This document shows positions 1 to 8,693 of a stretch of 64,000 nucleotides of DNA, piece after piece. The stretch spans positions 496,001 to 560,000 of the forward strand of contig CANMMP010000003.1 in assembly GCA_947499125.1 (NCBI GenBank). Direction: 5' to 3'. Under the pieces are notes generated by a model. That model made no database searches. It was not told the DNA's origin and worked only from the letters and a program-made list of their open reading frames with translations. Source of the stretch: an uncultured Pontibacter sp. GTDB lineage: Bacteria; Bacteroidota; Bacteroidia; Cytophagales; Hymenobacteraceae. Every line of letters begins with the position of its first letter. Positions within the stretch are counted from its first letter, which is position 1. Position numbers and translations under genes: made by a program.

Positions 1-38
1 AACTATAAAAGCGACACCGGGGCATCGCTTTTATAGTT
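1..38 (-). terminator. Inverted repeat, probable terminator of rocD
   Basis: Two perfect 14-base arms (AACTATAAAAGCGA and its complement) enclose a 10-base loop, 16 bases beyond the rocD stop. On the minus strand it is a strong hairpin. The outer arm carries the ACTATAA motif that is repeated across the window. Confidence 0.6.
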
Positions 39-54
39 GAAAATAGTCTTGTAT

Positions 55-1296
55 TTAAAACTCCATTAGTACAGTTTCTATTATATCGCAGCACTCGTGC
101 AGTTGCTCTTCGGTAATAACCAACGGCGGTGCAAAACGGATAATGTCGCCATGAGTTGGTTTAGCCAGCAGGCCTTTCTCCATCAGCTTAACGCAAACAT
201 CCCAGGCGGTGCGGCCATCGGTGGTCGGGTTAATGACAACAGCATTTAACAGGCCGCGGCCACGAACTATAGTTACAAGCTCCGGTCGTTCCATTTTTAT
301 CTGGTTCATGCGCTCCCGGAAAATGTGACCCAGTTTGTATGCATTGTCAGTCAGGTTCTCGTCTTTGATGACCTGCAAGGCAGCCATAGCAACGGCAGCA
401 GCTAATGGGTTGCCACCAAATGTAGAGCCGTGCTCGCCGGGCTGTATGCACAACATGATATCATCGTTGGCCAGTACACACGAAACCGGAAGTACACCAC
501 CAGATAAAGCTTTGCCAAGTATAAGTATGTCGGCTTTTACATCGTCGTAGTAAGTTGCCAGCAGTTTGCCGGTTCGGGCAATGCCGGTCTGTATCTCGTC
601 GGCCATCAGCAGCACATTATACTCTTTGCAAAGTGCGTGCGCTTTCGCCATATAACCTTCATCAGGAACCATTACACCCGCTTCGCCTTGTATAGGCTCC
701 ACCAGAAATCCGCAAACATTCGGGTTCTCTTTCAGGGCCAGTTCTAAAGCATCAAGGTCGTTGTAAGGTATAACTTTATAGCCAGGCATGTATGGCCCGA
801 AACCTTTGGTAGAGTCAGGGTCGGTAGAGAAGGAGATGATGCCTGTTGTGCGGCCATGGAAATTATGCTCTACAACTATAATCTCAGCAGAATTAGGGGC
901 TAGGCCTTTTTTTACATAGCCCCACTTGCGGGCCAGTTTTATGGCAGTTTCCACGGCTTCGGCACCCGAGTTCATATACAGCGACTTGTCGTAACCAAAA
1001 TATTCGCAGATATACTGCTCGGCTACGCCCAGTTTGTCGTTGTAAAAAGCGCGCGAGGTTAGCGTAAGTTGCTGTGCCTGCTCGGTTAGTGCGTTAATGA
1101 TGCGCGGATGGCAGTGGCCCTGGTTTACAGCGCTGTAAGCCGACAGGAAATCGTAGTAATGCTTTCCTTCCACATCCCAAAGGTGTACGCCTTCGCCGCG
1201 GTTAAGTACCACTGGCAGCGGATGGTAGTTGTGGGCGCCGTATTTGTGCTCGATGTCGATAGCCTCCTGGCTCGAAGTGATAGTACGTGTGTTCAT
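55..1296 (-). CDS. rocD: Ornithine--oxo-acid aminotransferase
   Basis: A PLP-dependent class III aminotransferase of 413 residues, full length for ornithine aminotransferase. It transfers the delta-amino group of ornithine to 2-oxoglutarate, giving glutamate semialdehyde. Visible landmarks are [12 protein letters not shown] near 109-120, DEIQTG near 233-238 (Asp contacting the PLP ring nitrogen) and the Schiff-base lysine in LGKALSGG (Lys262). The ATG at 1296 has no Shine-Dalgarno. It is transcribed away from an arginase-family gene at 1689, so the two together would take arginine to glutamate semialdehyde. The family and class are clear; ornithine specificity rests on overall resemblance and on this neighbour. 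Confidence 0.93.
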   Translation of the reverse strand: MNTRTITSSQEAIDIEHKYGAHNYHPLPVVLNRGEGVHLWDVEGKHYYDFLSAYSAVNQGHCHPRIINALTEQAQQLTLTSRAFYNDKLGVAEQYICEYFGYDKSLYMNSGAEAVETAIKLARKWGYVKKGLAPNSAEIIVVEHNFHGRTTGIISFSTDPDSTKGFGPYMPGYKVIPYNDLDALELALKENPNVCGFLVEPIQGEAGVMVPDEGYMAKAHALCKEYNVLLMADEIQTGIARTGKLLATYYDDVKADILILGKALSGGVLPVSCVLANDDIMLCIQPGEHGSTFGGNPLAAAVAMAALQVIKDENLTDNAYKLGHIFRERMNQIKMERPELVTIVRGRGLLNAVVINPTTDGRTAWDVCVKLMEKGLLAKPTHGDIIRFAPPLVITEEQLHECCDIIETVLMEF

Positions 1297-1446
1297 AGTT
1301 TTATAGTATGCTCTAATGTAAGTAGCAGGTATAAATTGCCTTACTACTTTTACATATTTTATAGTTTATAGTTGTAAATGTAGCTAAACTCATTCTGAAT
1401 AAAAACTGCCCGCCATATTGCCTTTACAACAGTTGCTTGTAGGTTA

Positions 1447-1469
1447 TTTTGACTAACGCCGCATATTTG
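1447..1469 (+). promoter_or_regulatory. Bacteroidota-type promoter for the DUF5522/arginase pair
   Basis: TTTTGAC at about 1447-1453 is followed after roughly a dozen bases by CATATTTG (1462-1469), close to the phylum's -33 TTG and -7 TAnnTTTG boxes. A second GATATTTG follows immediately. The first gene starts at 1502. Assigned by motif only. Confidence 0.4.
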
Positions 1470-1501
1470 CAGATATTTGAAACACAAAAGCAGCCGAACA
1501 G

Positions 1502-1669
1502 ATGCAGCCATTAAAAGAAGGAGAAGACTATTACTTAAATGAGCAGGGCCTGATGGTGTTTACGGCAAAGTACCACCTGAAGCGAGGTTACTGCTGCCAG
1601 AGCGGTTGCAAACATTGCCCTTATGGTTTCCGGAAAAAGGAACAGAAACAACAAGATAAACCTGCTTAA
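1502..1669 (+). CDS. DUF5522 family small cysteine protein
   Basis: A 55-residue protein starting MQPLKEGEDYY and carrying the family's CCQSGCKHCPYGF block (residues about 31-43), with four closely spaced cysteines that could bind a metal. It ends in a Lys/Gln-rich tail. DUF5522 proteins are widespread small proteins of unknown function. The ATG lies about 33 bases after the candidate -7 box. The stop is 19 bases before the preferred arginase start, suggesting co-transcription. A longer upstream frame of the next gene overlaps this one, which is one reason to prefer the later start there. Confidence 0.8.
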   Translation: MQPLKEGEDYYLNEQGLMVFTAKYHLKRGYCCQSGCKHCPYGFRKKEQKQQDKPA

Positions 1670-1688
1670 ACAGCCGGCAGATAAAACT

Positions 1689-2576
1689 ATGCTACACATT
1701 ACAGGCGTGCCTACTTATGCCGGTGCCCTATACCCGGGTACTGATACAACACCCGCAGCGCTGCGCAACAGTGGACTGCAACTGGCTTTTGAACAAGCCG
1801 GGGTGTCGGTTACAGATGCCGGAGATATAGCTTTGCCAGATAATTTGCCACGACATAACACGGCGCCGGTGCGCAACTGGCCTGGCCCGAGGCTGGTATG
1901 GGAAAGTATAACTGCCCAGGGCGAAAGCTGGTTTGCACCCGATAAATTTAACCTGCTGCTCGGCGGCGATTGCAGCATTATAGTTGGCACCACCGATTAC
2001 CTGGCAAAACTGTATGGCGACAAACTATACCTTATAGTTATAGATGCGCATGTAGATGTTGTAAAGCCCGACCCCGAAGTATGTGTTGGAGCCGCTGCTA
2101 TGGGCCTGTGGTTCTTAACTAACGAAAACCTGCTATGGACAAAACCCGCAACTATAAGCTCCGAACAAATTACGGTAGTAGGCTGCCAGCAAGTGCTATC
2201 CGAAGTATACGGCATACACACTATAGCATTAGAAACACTGCGCGAGAGTAAACTGCAAAGTATAGCTGCTGTACTTGCCGCCATCCCGGATGATGCGAAG
2301 CTCCTGGTCCATTTTGATGTAGATGCTATTAACCAGCAGGAGATGCCCGCAGCCTATGCTCCCAGCGAGACTGGCCTAACTATAGTTGAATGTAAAGAAC
2401 TACTAACCCGGCTTGTAACTGACCCCCGAACTATAGCCATGGAAGTAACAGAGTTTTCTGCGCAGCGCGATACCGATGGAAGCAATGCTGTTAGCCTGAT
2501 CAGGCTGCTATCTGAAAGTATAAGTTTGGGTTTGAAAGCGAGACCTGCGAAGAAAGTTGTCAGATCAATGTCATAA
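1689..2576 (+). CDS. Arginase/agmatinase/formiminoglutamase family hydrolase
   Basis: A 295-residue ureohydrolase-fold protein from the ATG at 1689, chosen over an in-frame start at 1623 because that one overlaps the DUF5522 gene and adds a basic stretch outside the family. The manganese-site blocks are visible: GGDCS at 92-96, DAHVD at 119-123 and HFDVDA at 208-213, with the substrate-loop glutamate in MEVTEF near 252. The first block is unusual: the ligand His of GGDHS is Cys, and the usual DVDxxDP reads DVDAINQ. Beside rocD the likely job is arginine to ornithine plus urea. Agmatinase or formimidoylglutamase activity cannot be excluded from sequence. Confidence 0.8.
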   Translation: MLHITGVPTYAGALYPGTDTTPAALRNSGLQLAFEQAGVSVTDAGDIALPDNLPRHNTAPVRNWPGPRLVWESITAQGESWFAPDKFNLLLGGDCSIIVGTTDYLAKLYGDKLYLIVIDAHVDVVKPDPEVCVGAAAMGLWFLTNENLLWTKPATISSEQITVVGCQQVLSEVYGIHTIALETLRESKLQSIAAVLAAIPDDAKLLVHFDVDAINQQEMPAAYAPSETGLTIVECKELLTRLVTDPRTIAMEVTEFSAQRDTDGSNAVSLIRLLSESISLGLKARPAKKVVRSMS

Positions 2577-2695
2577 AATTAAGTTCTATACTTTCATTTC
2601 GAACAGCGTTAAAAATGACAGGCTATACTTTAGCTGACGGCGCTGATAATATAATTGTAAGGTGATTCGGCAGCTGAACTATAAAATGAAATCGT

Positions 2696-2829
2696 TACCT
2701 TTGCACCAATGCCGCTATCAGGCATCAAAATAAAACACAATTAAAAAGCGTTAAAGCAGCTATACAGAGAAGTTTCTGTAAAAATATCTGCTATGGTTTT
2801 GACATTGTGTTTCATTTTGCAGATATTTG
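2696..2829 (+). promoter_or_regulatory. Leader and candidate tandem promoters of rpmB
   Basis: TACCTTTG at 2696-2703 is an exact TAnnTTTG -7 box. A second, GATATTTG at 2822-2829, lies about 20 bases after TTTTGAC (near 2797-2802). Between them a small hairpin (ATGCC/GGCAT, 2709-2725) would sit at the very 5' end of the upstream transcript. Motif-based; use of either start is untested. Confidence 0.45.
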
Positions 2830-2864
2830 CACCCCTATTGAAATAATTTAGACGATAATACAAG

Positions 2865-3104
2865 ATGGCACGAGTTTGCGACCTAACCGGTAAAAGACCA
2901 CAAGTAGGAAATAACGTATCACACGCTAACAATAAAACTAAGCGTAGATTCTATCCAAACCTTCAGAAGAAGCGTTTCTACATCCCTGAAGAGGATGCAT
3001 GGATCACTCTGAAAGTTTCTACTTCAGCACTGAGAACTATCAACAAGAACGGTATCACTGCTGTTCTGAAGAAAGCAGTAGACCAAGGCTATATCCTGTA
3101 CTAA
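2865..3104 (+). CDS. rpmB: 50S ribosomal protein L28
   Basis: A 79-residue basic protein with the typical L28 opening [12 protein letters not shown], the [14 protein letters not shown] block and the [13 protein letters not shown] segment. It is a large-subunit protein. The length is normal for Bacteroidota L28. The ATG follows an A/T-rich leader without Shine-Dalgarno. Its TAA shares one base with the ATG of the following exported peptidase (TAATG at 3102-3106), a tight translational coupling between unrelated functions. Confidence 0.97.
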   Translation: MARVCDLTGKRPQVGNNVSHANNKTKRRFYPNLQKKRFYIPEEDAWITLKVSTSALRTINKNGITAVLKKAVDQGYILY

Positions 3105-4510
3105 TGGCAGCCTTCCGGCTGTGTGTACTGCTTGTTTGGGCAACTATAACAGCTGCCACGGCTCAGTCGCGCACTACCCCGGAAAAGCCATCTGATACGT
3201 TAGATAAAGAATTTCACCGGCAACGGAGAGAGCAATTGCGTAAGCAGTTACCAGCTCGCTCCGTTGCCGTTTTCTTTACTGCCCCGGTTCGTAACCGCGC
3301 CAACGATGTAGACTTTTACTACCATCCGGACCCGGACTTTTATTACCTGACCGGTTATACCGAACCAAACGCTGTGTTGCTGGTTTTTGCCGAACCACAA
3401 ACTGTAAACGGTAAAAAAGTGACCGACTTGCTGTTTGTGCAGCCTAATAATGCCCAGGAAGAGCTATGGAATGGCAAACGCTTGGGTGTTGACGGTGCAG
3501 CCACAACATTGGGTATAGCTACGCAGCCAAATACTTCTTTCCAAAACTATAAGCTGGATGAAAGCCTGCAGGTGTTTATAAAGCCCCTGCCGACTGATGT
3601 GCGCGACAATGAACGCGACGAGGCAGACCTTTATAGTTTAGTGGAGCAGTTTACAGGCAAAGCTAAAAGCGCAAACCTGACCGGCCTGGAGCAGGTTATG
3701 GCCCAGCTGCGCGAGCAAAAAACCGAAGAGGAACTGCGCTTACTACGCAAAGCCATCACTATTTCGGCGCAAGCCCAGATAGAGGTAATGAAAGCCATGA
3801 AGCCGGGCATGTCGGAGATGGAGGTGCAGGGCATACACGAGTTTGTTTACAAGAAATATGGCGCACAGCATGTTGGTTACCCATCTATAGTTGGGGCCGG
3901 TAACAATGGTTGTGTACTACATTACATCGAAAGTGGCAAACCAAGTATAACTAACAACGAGTTGGTGCTGATGGATGTCGGGGCCGAAGTAAAAGGTTAT
4001 ACTGCCGATGTTACACGAACTATACCGGCCAACGGCAAATTCAGCCCAGAGCAGAAAGCCATTTACGAACTGGTGTTAAAAGCCCAGGATGCAGCCATTG
4101 AGCAATGTAAAGTAGGAAATCAGTTTTTTGCGCCAGGACAGGTTGCCCAGGATGTAATTGCTGATGGATTAGTGAAGTTGGGTGTTATCAAGAATAAGTC
4201 TGAGGCGCGTCGCTATTTTCCACATGGCACATCGCATTACTTAGGGCTTGATGTACACGATGCCGGTAGCTACGGTCCGTTTAAGCCGAATACGGTTATA
4301 ACAGTAGAGCCAGGTATTTACATACCTGATGGCAGCCCCTGCGACAAGAAGTGGTGGGGAATTGGTGTTCGCATTGAAGATGATATCCTGATCACGGAGA
4401 AAGGATGGGAGAACCTGTCTAAACTAGCTCCGCGCACCGTAGCCGATATTGAGAAAACAATGGTCCAGCCAAGCGCACTCGACGATTTTACGCTTCCGGA
4501 GATAAAATAG
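3104..4510 (+). CDS. Exported Xaa-Pro aminopeptidase (M24B)
   Basis: A 468-residue metallopeptidase that removes N-terminal residues preceding proline. Residues 1-20 form a signal peptide, so it acts in the periplasm or outside. An AMP_N-type N-terminal domain (YYHPDPDFYYLTGY) precedes the pita-bread domain. All five metal ligands are recognisable: Asp in VLMDVGAE, Asp in YTADVTR, His in PHGTSHYLGLD, Glu in TVEPGIY and Glu in GVRIEDD. The frame is open back to 2999, but that would run through rpmB; the ATG at 3104 gives the signal peptide and the stop/start overlap. Confidence 0.92.
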   Translation: MAAFRLCVLLVWATITAATAQSRTTPEKPSDTLDKEFHRQRREQLRKQLPARSVAVFFTAPVRNRANDVDFYYHPDPDFYYLTGYTEPNAVLLVFAEPQTVNGKKVTDLLFVQPNNAQEELWNGKRLGVDGAATTLGIATQPNTSFQNYKLDESLQVFIKPLPTDVRDNERDEADLYSLVEQFTGKAKSANLTGLEQVMAQLREQKTEEELRLLRKAITISAQAQIEVMKAMKPGMSEMEVQGIHEFVYKKYGAQHVGYPSIVGAGNNGCVLHYIESGKPSITNNELVLMDVGAEVKGYTADVTRTIPANGKFSPEQKAIYELVLKAQDAAIEQCKVGNQFFAPGQVAQDVIADGLVKLGVIKNKSEARRYFPHGTSHYLGLDVHDAGSYGPFKPNTVITVEPGIYIPDGSPCDKKWWGIGVRIEDDILITEKGWENLSKLAPRTVADIEKTMVQPSALDDFTLPEIK

Positions 4511-4596
4511 ATAATGCTGTAAGCTAGCAGTTTAGCTTACTTTAAACCACAGTTACAGTAGCTAAAACTGAACTTTGGAATAAAATTTATAGTTTG

Positions 4597-4628
4597 TTTG
4601 TACTTAAGATTTTAAGCTGCTATATTTG
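4597..4628 (+). promoter_or_regulatory. Promoter of rpmG
   Basis: TTTG at 4597-4600, a 20-base spacer and TATATTTG at 4621-4628 match the Bacteroidota -33/-7 consensus. The spacing puts transcription start near 4634-4636, just upstream of the L33 start at 4657. One of the best promoter matches in the window. Confidence 0.65.
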
Positions 4629-4656
4629 CAGTCCCAAATAAAAAATTACTAGAGAG

Positions 4657-4845
4657 ATGGCTAAAAAAGCAAAAGGTAATAGAATCCAGGTTATTATGGA
4701 ATGCACAGAGCACAAAGCTACTGGCCTGCCTGGAACTTCAAGGTACATCACTACCAAAAACAGAAAGAATACGGCTGAGCGTTTAGAGCTTAAGAAGTAT
4801 AACCCGGTGTTGAAAAAAGTAACTGTACATAAAGAAATTAAATAA
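4657..4845 (+). CDS. rpmG: 50S ribosomal protein L33
   Basis: A 62-residue basic protein with the L33 pattern [25 protein letters not shown] and [12 protein letters not shown]. It is a structural protein of the large ribosomal subunit. Only one Cys is seen, so this is the zinc-free form. It is followed after two bases by the DUF4295 gene, and L33-DUF4295-FtsY is an order commonly seen in this phylum (recollection, not checked here). Confidence 0.97.
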   Translation: MAKKAKGNRIQVIMECTEHKATGLPGTSRYITTKNRKNTAERLELKKYNPVLKKVTVHKEIK

Positions 4846-4847
4846 CC

Positions 4848-5003
4848 ATGGCTAAGAAGGTAGTTGCAACCCTAAAAACCGCCACAGGTAAAGACTGGGC
4901 AAAAGTGATCAAAGCCGTTAAGTCGCCAAAAACTGGTGCTTACAGCTTTAAAGAGGAGATGGTTCCTGTTGATAAGGTACAGGAGTTCCTTGCCAAGAAA
5001 TAA
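4848..5003 (+). CDS. DUF4295 family protein
   Basis: A 51-residue basic protein beginning MAKKVVATLKTA and ending EFLAKK. The middle reads VKSPKTGAYSFKEEMVPVDKV, matching the small Bacteroidota family DUF4295. Function is unknown. Its size, charge and fixed place directly after rpmG (two-base gap) suggest a ribosome-associated role, but that is inference. A terminator follows 37 bases after the stop. Confidence 0.85.
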   Translation: MAKKVVATLKTATGKDWAKVIKAVKSPKTGAYSFKEEMVPVDKVQEFLAKK

Positions 5004-5039
5004 TAAGCCTCTCTACTTACATAGATAGATAAAATGAAG

Positions 5040-5063
5040 AAGTCCCTGTATTGGGACTTTTTT
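5040..5063 (+). terminator. Rho-independent terminator after the rpmG operon
   Basis: Stem AAGTCCC/GGGACTT with a 6-base loop (TGTATT), running into six or seven T residues. It separates the L33-DUF4295 unit from ftsY. Confidence 0.8.
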
Positions 5064-5110
5064 AGTATATTACCGTTTCATCGCTAAAGCTTACCAACAA
5101 CTAAAGCAGC

Positions 5111-6073
5111 ATGGGAATTTTTGACTTTTTCAGTAAAGAAAAGAAAAAGGAATCGCTGGACAAGGGGCTGGAAAAAACCAAAGACAGCTTTTTTGGACAA
5201 CTGAGCAAAGCCGTAGTAGGCAAATCTACTGTAGATGTAGAGGTGCTGGACGAGCTGGAAGAAATTCTGGTGCATGCTGATGTGGGCGTAGATACAACGG
5301 TAAAGATCATTGACCGCATTGAGAAGCGTGTAGCCCGTGATAAGTATGTAAATACATCGGAGCTGGACAATATCCTGCGCGAAGAAATAGCTGCCCTGCT
5401 GGAAGAGAACAAATCCGGAGACGGAGCTAACTTTGATCTGCCTGCAGGTATAAAGCCATATGTTATTATGGTGGTAGGTGTAAACGGTGTTGGTAAAACT
5501 ACCACTATTGGTAAGCTGGCTTCACAATTCCATAAGGCCGGTAAAAAAGTAGTGCTGGGCGCTGCCGATACCTTCCGTGCTGCTGCCGTTGATCAGTTGA
5601 TCATCTGGGGCGACCGTGTGGGTGTGCCGGTTATATCGCATGGCATGAACACCGACCCTGCTTCAGTAGCCTTCGACGCCGTTAAAAAAGGTGTGGAAAT
5701 TGGCGCTGATGTAGTAATTATTGACACTGCCGGCCGACTGCATAACAAAGTTGGCTTGATGAACGAGCTTTCGAAGATAAAGCGTGTGATGCAGAAAGTA
5801 ACAGAAGATACCCCGCACGAAGTATTGCTGGTATTGGATGGTAGCACCGGCCAGAACGCCCTGTTACAAGCACGCGAATTTACTAAAGCGACAGATGTAA
5901 CAGCGCTTGCCATTACCAAACTGGATGGCACAGCCAAAGGCGGCGTGGTAATTGGTATTTCGGATGAGTTTAAGATACCAGTGAAGTATATTGGCGTAGG
6001 TGAGAAAATTGAAGACCTGCAGCTGTTTGATAAGCAGCAGTTTGTAGAGTCGTTCTTCTCGCGCAAAAAGTAA
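5111..6073 (+). CDS. ftsY: Signal recognition particle receptor FtsY
   Basis: A 320-residue SRP GTPase that docks ribosome-SRP complexes at the inner membrane. A short charged N-terminus (FFSKEKKKES), much shorter than the acidic A-domain of E. coli, is followed by the helical N domain and the G domain. GTPase motifs: P-loop GVNGVGKTT (123-131), DTFRAAAVDQL (about 153-163), DTAGR (205-209), TKLDGTAKGG (about 268-277). Length fits short FtsY forms of Bacteroidota. It is followed 9 bases later by a lipoprotein gene and then rimO, probably one operon. Confidence 0.96.
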   Translation: MGIFDFFSKEKKKESLDKGLEKTKDSFFGQLSKAVVGKSTVDVEVLDELEEILVHADVGVDTTVKIIDRIEKRVARDKYVNTSELDNILREEIAALLEENKSGDGANFDLPAGIKPYVIMVVGVNGVGKTTTIGKLASQFHKAGKKVVLGAADTFRAAAVDQLIIWGDRVGVPVISHGMNTDPASVAFDAVKKGVEIGADVVIIDTAGRLHNKVGLMNELSKIKRVMQKVTEDTPHEVLLVLDGSTGQNALLQAREFTKATDVTALAITKLDGTAKGGVVIGISDEFKIPVKYIGVGEKIEDLQLFDKQQFVESFFSRKK

Positions 6074-6082
6074 ACTATAGTT

Positions 6083-6601
6083 ATGAAAGGTTTTTTGTTT
6101 TTGGCGCTGCTATTGTTGGCGGCCTGCTGCGGTAGTAAGCAAGGCAACGCAACTACAGGCTCAGAAACAGAAACTATAACACAACCTGAAACAACGCAGG
6201 TGCAGCAAAACCAAGCAGCTATAAAACAAGGTATAACCGGCCATATTTTATGGGAATCTGGTAACCGGATGCCCTCGCCGGATGCGCCGCCAGCGGAAAG
6301 CAAGCGTGGTGTAGAGCGTACGGTTTATATCTACGAGCTCACCAACGCGAACCAGGTAACCACACAAGACGGTGTATTTCACACCAACATTCAAACTAAT
6401 TTAGTAACTGAGATTGTTACAGATGCTAACGGCAGATTTGCTGTAGCGCTGAAGCCCGGCAAGTATAGCCTTTTCACGAAAGAAGAGAAGGGACTATACG
6501 CCAACCTTTTTGATGGGGAAATGAATATTTTCCCGGTTGAAGTAAAGGAAGGGCAGGTAACAGACGTGGAGTTTCTAATAAATTACGGAGCAAGTTATTA
6601 A
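6083..6601 (+). CDS. Lipoprotein with carboxypeptidase-regulatory-like domain
   Basis: A 172-residue predicted lipoprotein. The N-terminal hydrophobic stretch ends in LLAAC (Cys15), and a Thr/Gln-rich linker follows. The C-terminal half has the pattern VTDANGRFAVALKPGKYSLF, typical of carboxypeptidase-regulatory or CnaB-like beta-sandwich domains, here probably a small envelope-facing module. It sits between ftsY and rimO with gaps of 9 and 3 bases, so it is likely co-transcribed. No enzymatic motif is seen and the role is unknown. Confidence 0.75.
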   Translation: MKGFLFLALLLLAACCGSKQGNATTGSETETITQPETTQVQQNQAAIKQGITGHILWESGNRMPSPDAPPAESKRGVERTVYIYELTNANQVTTQDGVFHTNIQTNLVTEIVTDANGRFAVALKPGKYSLFTKEEKGLYANLFDGEMNIFPVEVKEGQVTDVEFLINYGASY

Positions 6602-6604
6602 TAC

Positions 6605-7918
6605 GTGAAAGTAAGATCGTTAAAGAAGGATAAGGTAAACGTGATCACCTTGGGTTGTTCTAAAAACCTGGTGGATTCGGAAGTGTTGATGGGGCAGCTG
6701 CGTGCCAACGAGTTTGATGTGGCGCACGAGTCTGATAAAGATGATTCGAACATCATTATTGTAAACACCTGCGGCTTTATAGATAACGCCAAGCAGGAAT
6801 CGATAGATACTATTCTGCGCTACGCCGATGCCAAAGAAGCCGGCCAGATAGACAAACTATACGTAACTGGTTGCCTTTCGCAGCGCTACAAGGATTCGCT
6901 GGAAGCTGAGATTCCTCAGGTAGATGCTTACTTTGGTACCTTAGAATTGCCGCGTTTGCTGAAGACCTTAGAAGCAGACTATAAGCACGAGCTGATAGGT
7001 GAGCGTTTATTGACTACACCTTCGCATTACGCTTATTTCAAGATTGCTGAAGGCTGTAACCGACCTTGCTCTTTCTGTGCGATACCGTTGATGCGTGGCA
7101 AACACGTTGATCGTCCGATTGAAGATTTAGTACGTGAAGCAAAGCGCCTGGCAAGTATGGGTACGAAAGAACTTATACTTATCGCTCAGGACCTGACGTA
7201 CTATGGTTTGCAGCAGTATGGCGAGCGTAAGCTGGCTGACCTGCTACGTAACCTTTCGGATGTGGAAGGCATTGAGTGGATCAGAATGCAGTATGCGTAC
7301 CCGTCGCAGTTCCCGATGGAAGTGTTTGATGTGATGAACGAGCGCGATAACATCTGCAAGTACCTGGATATGCCGTTGCAGCACATCTCGGATAACATGC
7401 TGAAGACAATGCGCCGCGGTATCAGCAAACGCAGAACAATTGAGTTGGTAGACTCTATCCGTCAGCGCGTGCCGGATATTGCCTTAAGAACGACACTTAT
7501 AGCAGGACACCCGGGCGAGACAGACCAGGATTTCCAGGAGCTGTATGACTGGGTAGAAGAGACGCGTTTCGACAGACTGGGCATTTTTGCTTACTCGCAC
7601 GAGGATAACACCCACTCTTATACTTTGGAAGACAATGTGCCGGAAGAAGTGAAGCAGGAACGTGCAGATGCTATTATGGAATTGCAGCAAGGTATTTCTG
7701 TTGAGCTGAACGAGGAGAAAGTTGGCAAAACTTATAAAGTATTGTTCGATAGAAAAGAGAGTGGCTATTTTGTTGGCCGTACTCAATACGACTCTCCGGA
7801 AGTAGACAACGAAGTACTGGTACCAGCCGATAACACTTATGTGCGCTTAGGAGATTTCGCTAATGTGAAGATCACCGATTCGTCTGACTTTGATCTGTAT
7901 GGAGAGGTGGTAAGTTAA
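6605..7918 (+). CDS. rimO: Ribosomal protein S12 methylthiotransferase RimO
   Basis: A 437-residue radical-SAM enzyme that adds a methylthio group to the beta-carbon of a conserved Asp in ribosomal protein S12. It has the UPF0004 N-terminal domain (ITLGCSKNLVDSE), the radical-SAM CxxxCxxC site in GCNRPCSFCAIP, the family's MPLQHISDNMLK and a C-terminal TRAM domain. The start is GTG at 6605, three bases after the preceding stop; no ATG is nearby. Its close relative MiaB modifies tRNA, but the opening block and length fit RimO. Confidence 0.95.
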   Translation: MKVRSLKKDKVNVITLGCSKNLVDSEVLMGQLRANEFDVAHESDKDDSNIIIVNTCGFIDNAKQESIDTILRYADAKEAGQIDKLYVTGCLSQRYKDSLEAEIPQVDAYFGTLELPRLLKTLEADYKHELIGERLLTTPSHYAYFKIAEGCNRPCSFCAIPLMRGKHVDRPIEDLVREAKRLASMGTKELILIAQDLTYYGLQQYGERKLADLLRNLSDVEGIEWIRMQYAYPSQFPMEVFDVMNERDNICKYLDMPLQHISDNMLKTMRRGISKRRTIELVDSIRQRVPDIALRTTLIAGHPGETDQDFQELYDWVEETRFDRLGIFAYSHEDNTHSYTLEDNVPEEVKQERADAIMELQQGISVELNEEKVGKTYKVLFDRKESGYFVGRTQYDSPEVDNEVLVPADNTYVRLGDFANVKITDSSDFDLYGEVVS

Positions 7919-7940
7919 CCTCCTTAATTATAAAATACTG

Positions 7941-7980
7941 CAAAAGCCCTGTAAGTTGTTCTTGCAGGGCTTTTGCTTTT
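7941..7980 (+). terminator. Terminator after rimO
   Basis: Ten-base stem AAAAGCCCTG/CAGGGCTTTT with a 13-base loop, followed by a T-rich tail. It closes the ftsY-rimO unit. Confidence 0.8.
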
Positions 7981-7991
7981 AGAAAGGATAT

Positions 7992-8030
7992 CCAACCACC
8001 CCTGCCCCTCCTTGTTTAAGGAGGGGAATT
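7992..8030 (-). repeat. CCCCTCCTT palindromic repeat, copy 1
   Basis: Stem CCCCTCCTT/AAGGAGGGG with a 4-base loop, preceded by CCAACCACCCCTG. It is the reverse orientation of the copy at 8185. The same unit recurs in at least seven other intergenic places in the window. Confidence 0.75.
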
Positions 8031-8083
8031 TAAATTACATAGTTGTACTGGGCTTTAATGTTCTATAGTTACCGGCATCAAGC

Positions 8084-8143
8084 GGACAGGTCGCGACCTG
8101 TCCCTACAGAATGAGATAGTAGCGACGTAATACTGTTACGTCG
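8084..8143. repeat. Two adjacent palindromes, GGACAGG and CGACGTAA types
   Basis: A perfect 20-base palindrome (arms GGACAGGTCG) at 8084-8103 is followed by CGACGTAA/TTACGTCG (8123-8143, 5-base loop). A degenerate copy of the first lies at 33727-33746 in a similar repeat-filled gap. With the CCCCTCCTT units on both sides, the 319-base gap 7919-8237 is almost wholly repeats and holds no gene. Confidence 0.6.
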
Positions 8144-8184
8144 TTTTGCGGTTTGCTATAATCCAAACTATAAAACGGTTAAAA

Positions 8185-8221
8185 CTCCCCTCCTTAGACA
8201 AGGAGGGGCAGGGGTGGTTGG
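8185..8221 (+). repeat. CCCCTCCTT palindromic repeat, copy 2
   Basis: CCCCTCCTT, loop AGAC, AAGGAGGGG, then the tail CAGGGGTGGTTGG. Together with copy 1 in opposite orientation it brackets the gap between rimO and the PH-domain gene. Confidence 0.75.
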
Positions 8222-8237
8222 AACCGGTAATGCAGGT

Positions 8238-8618
8238 CTACTTCAAAACATACTTACTCAAAACCTTATAGGCTTCATTTATATTATCACCTTTCCGGAA
8301 GTCTTGTTTTATAGTTGGCGCCGATTCGCCGGTTAACCAGATCTTTAGTTCGGCGTCAAAATCCATCATGCCGGCCGTTTCCTTCGAGAACATTTTAATG
8401 CTGCTGTAGGGTATGCTTTGGTAATCTACTTTGGAGCCAGTAATGCCTTGTTTGTTTACAAGTATAAGCCGCTTGTTCGTGAACACCAGCATATCCCGGA
8501 TAAGCTTGTAGGCTTTTTCGATGCGCTCGTCATCCAGCAGGATCGGCTGAAATTCAGCTGTTAATTTTTCAATAGACACTTCAGATGCGTGTCCCATCAG
8601 GCCGCTTAGTAATCCCAT
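8238..8618 (-). CDS. Bacterial PH-domain protein
   Basis: A 126-residue cytosolic protein. The start is the ATG at 8618 (MGLLSGLMGHASE); an open extension upstream is unlike the family. The pattern MLVFTNKRLILVNKQG, a Tyr/Ser loop SIPYSSIKMFSKETAG, then DAELKIWL matches the single-domain bacterial pleckstrin-homology proteins (PF08000 type). These are small beta-barrel proteins of unknown cellular role that often oligomerise. It stands alone between repeat-rich gaps, so context gives no function. Confidence 0.8.
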   Translation of the reverse strand: MGLLSGLMGHASEVSIEKLTAEFQPILLDDERIEKAYKLIRDMLVFTNKRLILVNKQGITGSKVDYQSIPYSSIKMFSKETAGMMDFDAELKIWLTGESAPTIKQDFRKGDNINEAYKVLSKYVLK

Positions 8619-8693
8619 AGTTTTATAGTTTATAGTTTGATGTACAGAAAGATAATAGTTATACTTTGGAGATGAAAATTTAGCTGAATCTCT

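Noticed and set aside
1623..1688. Longer arginase start
   Set aside because: It overlaps the DUF5522 gene and adds residues unlike the family; the ATG at 1689 is supported by family length.
2741..2932. Minus-strand frame upstream of rpmB
   Set aside because: It overlaps the L28 start and its promoter, with no family resemblance.
2999..3103. Extended N-terminus of the M24 peptidase overlapping rpmB
   Set aside because: The extension runs through the L28 coding region in another frame and would destroy the signal peptide. The ATG at 3104 sits on the L28 stop and gives a clean signal sequence.
6605..6640. ATG start for rimO further downstream
   Set aside because: The family's opening block VITLGCSKN begins about 12 residues in, so only the GTG start fits.
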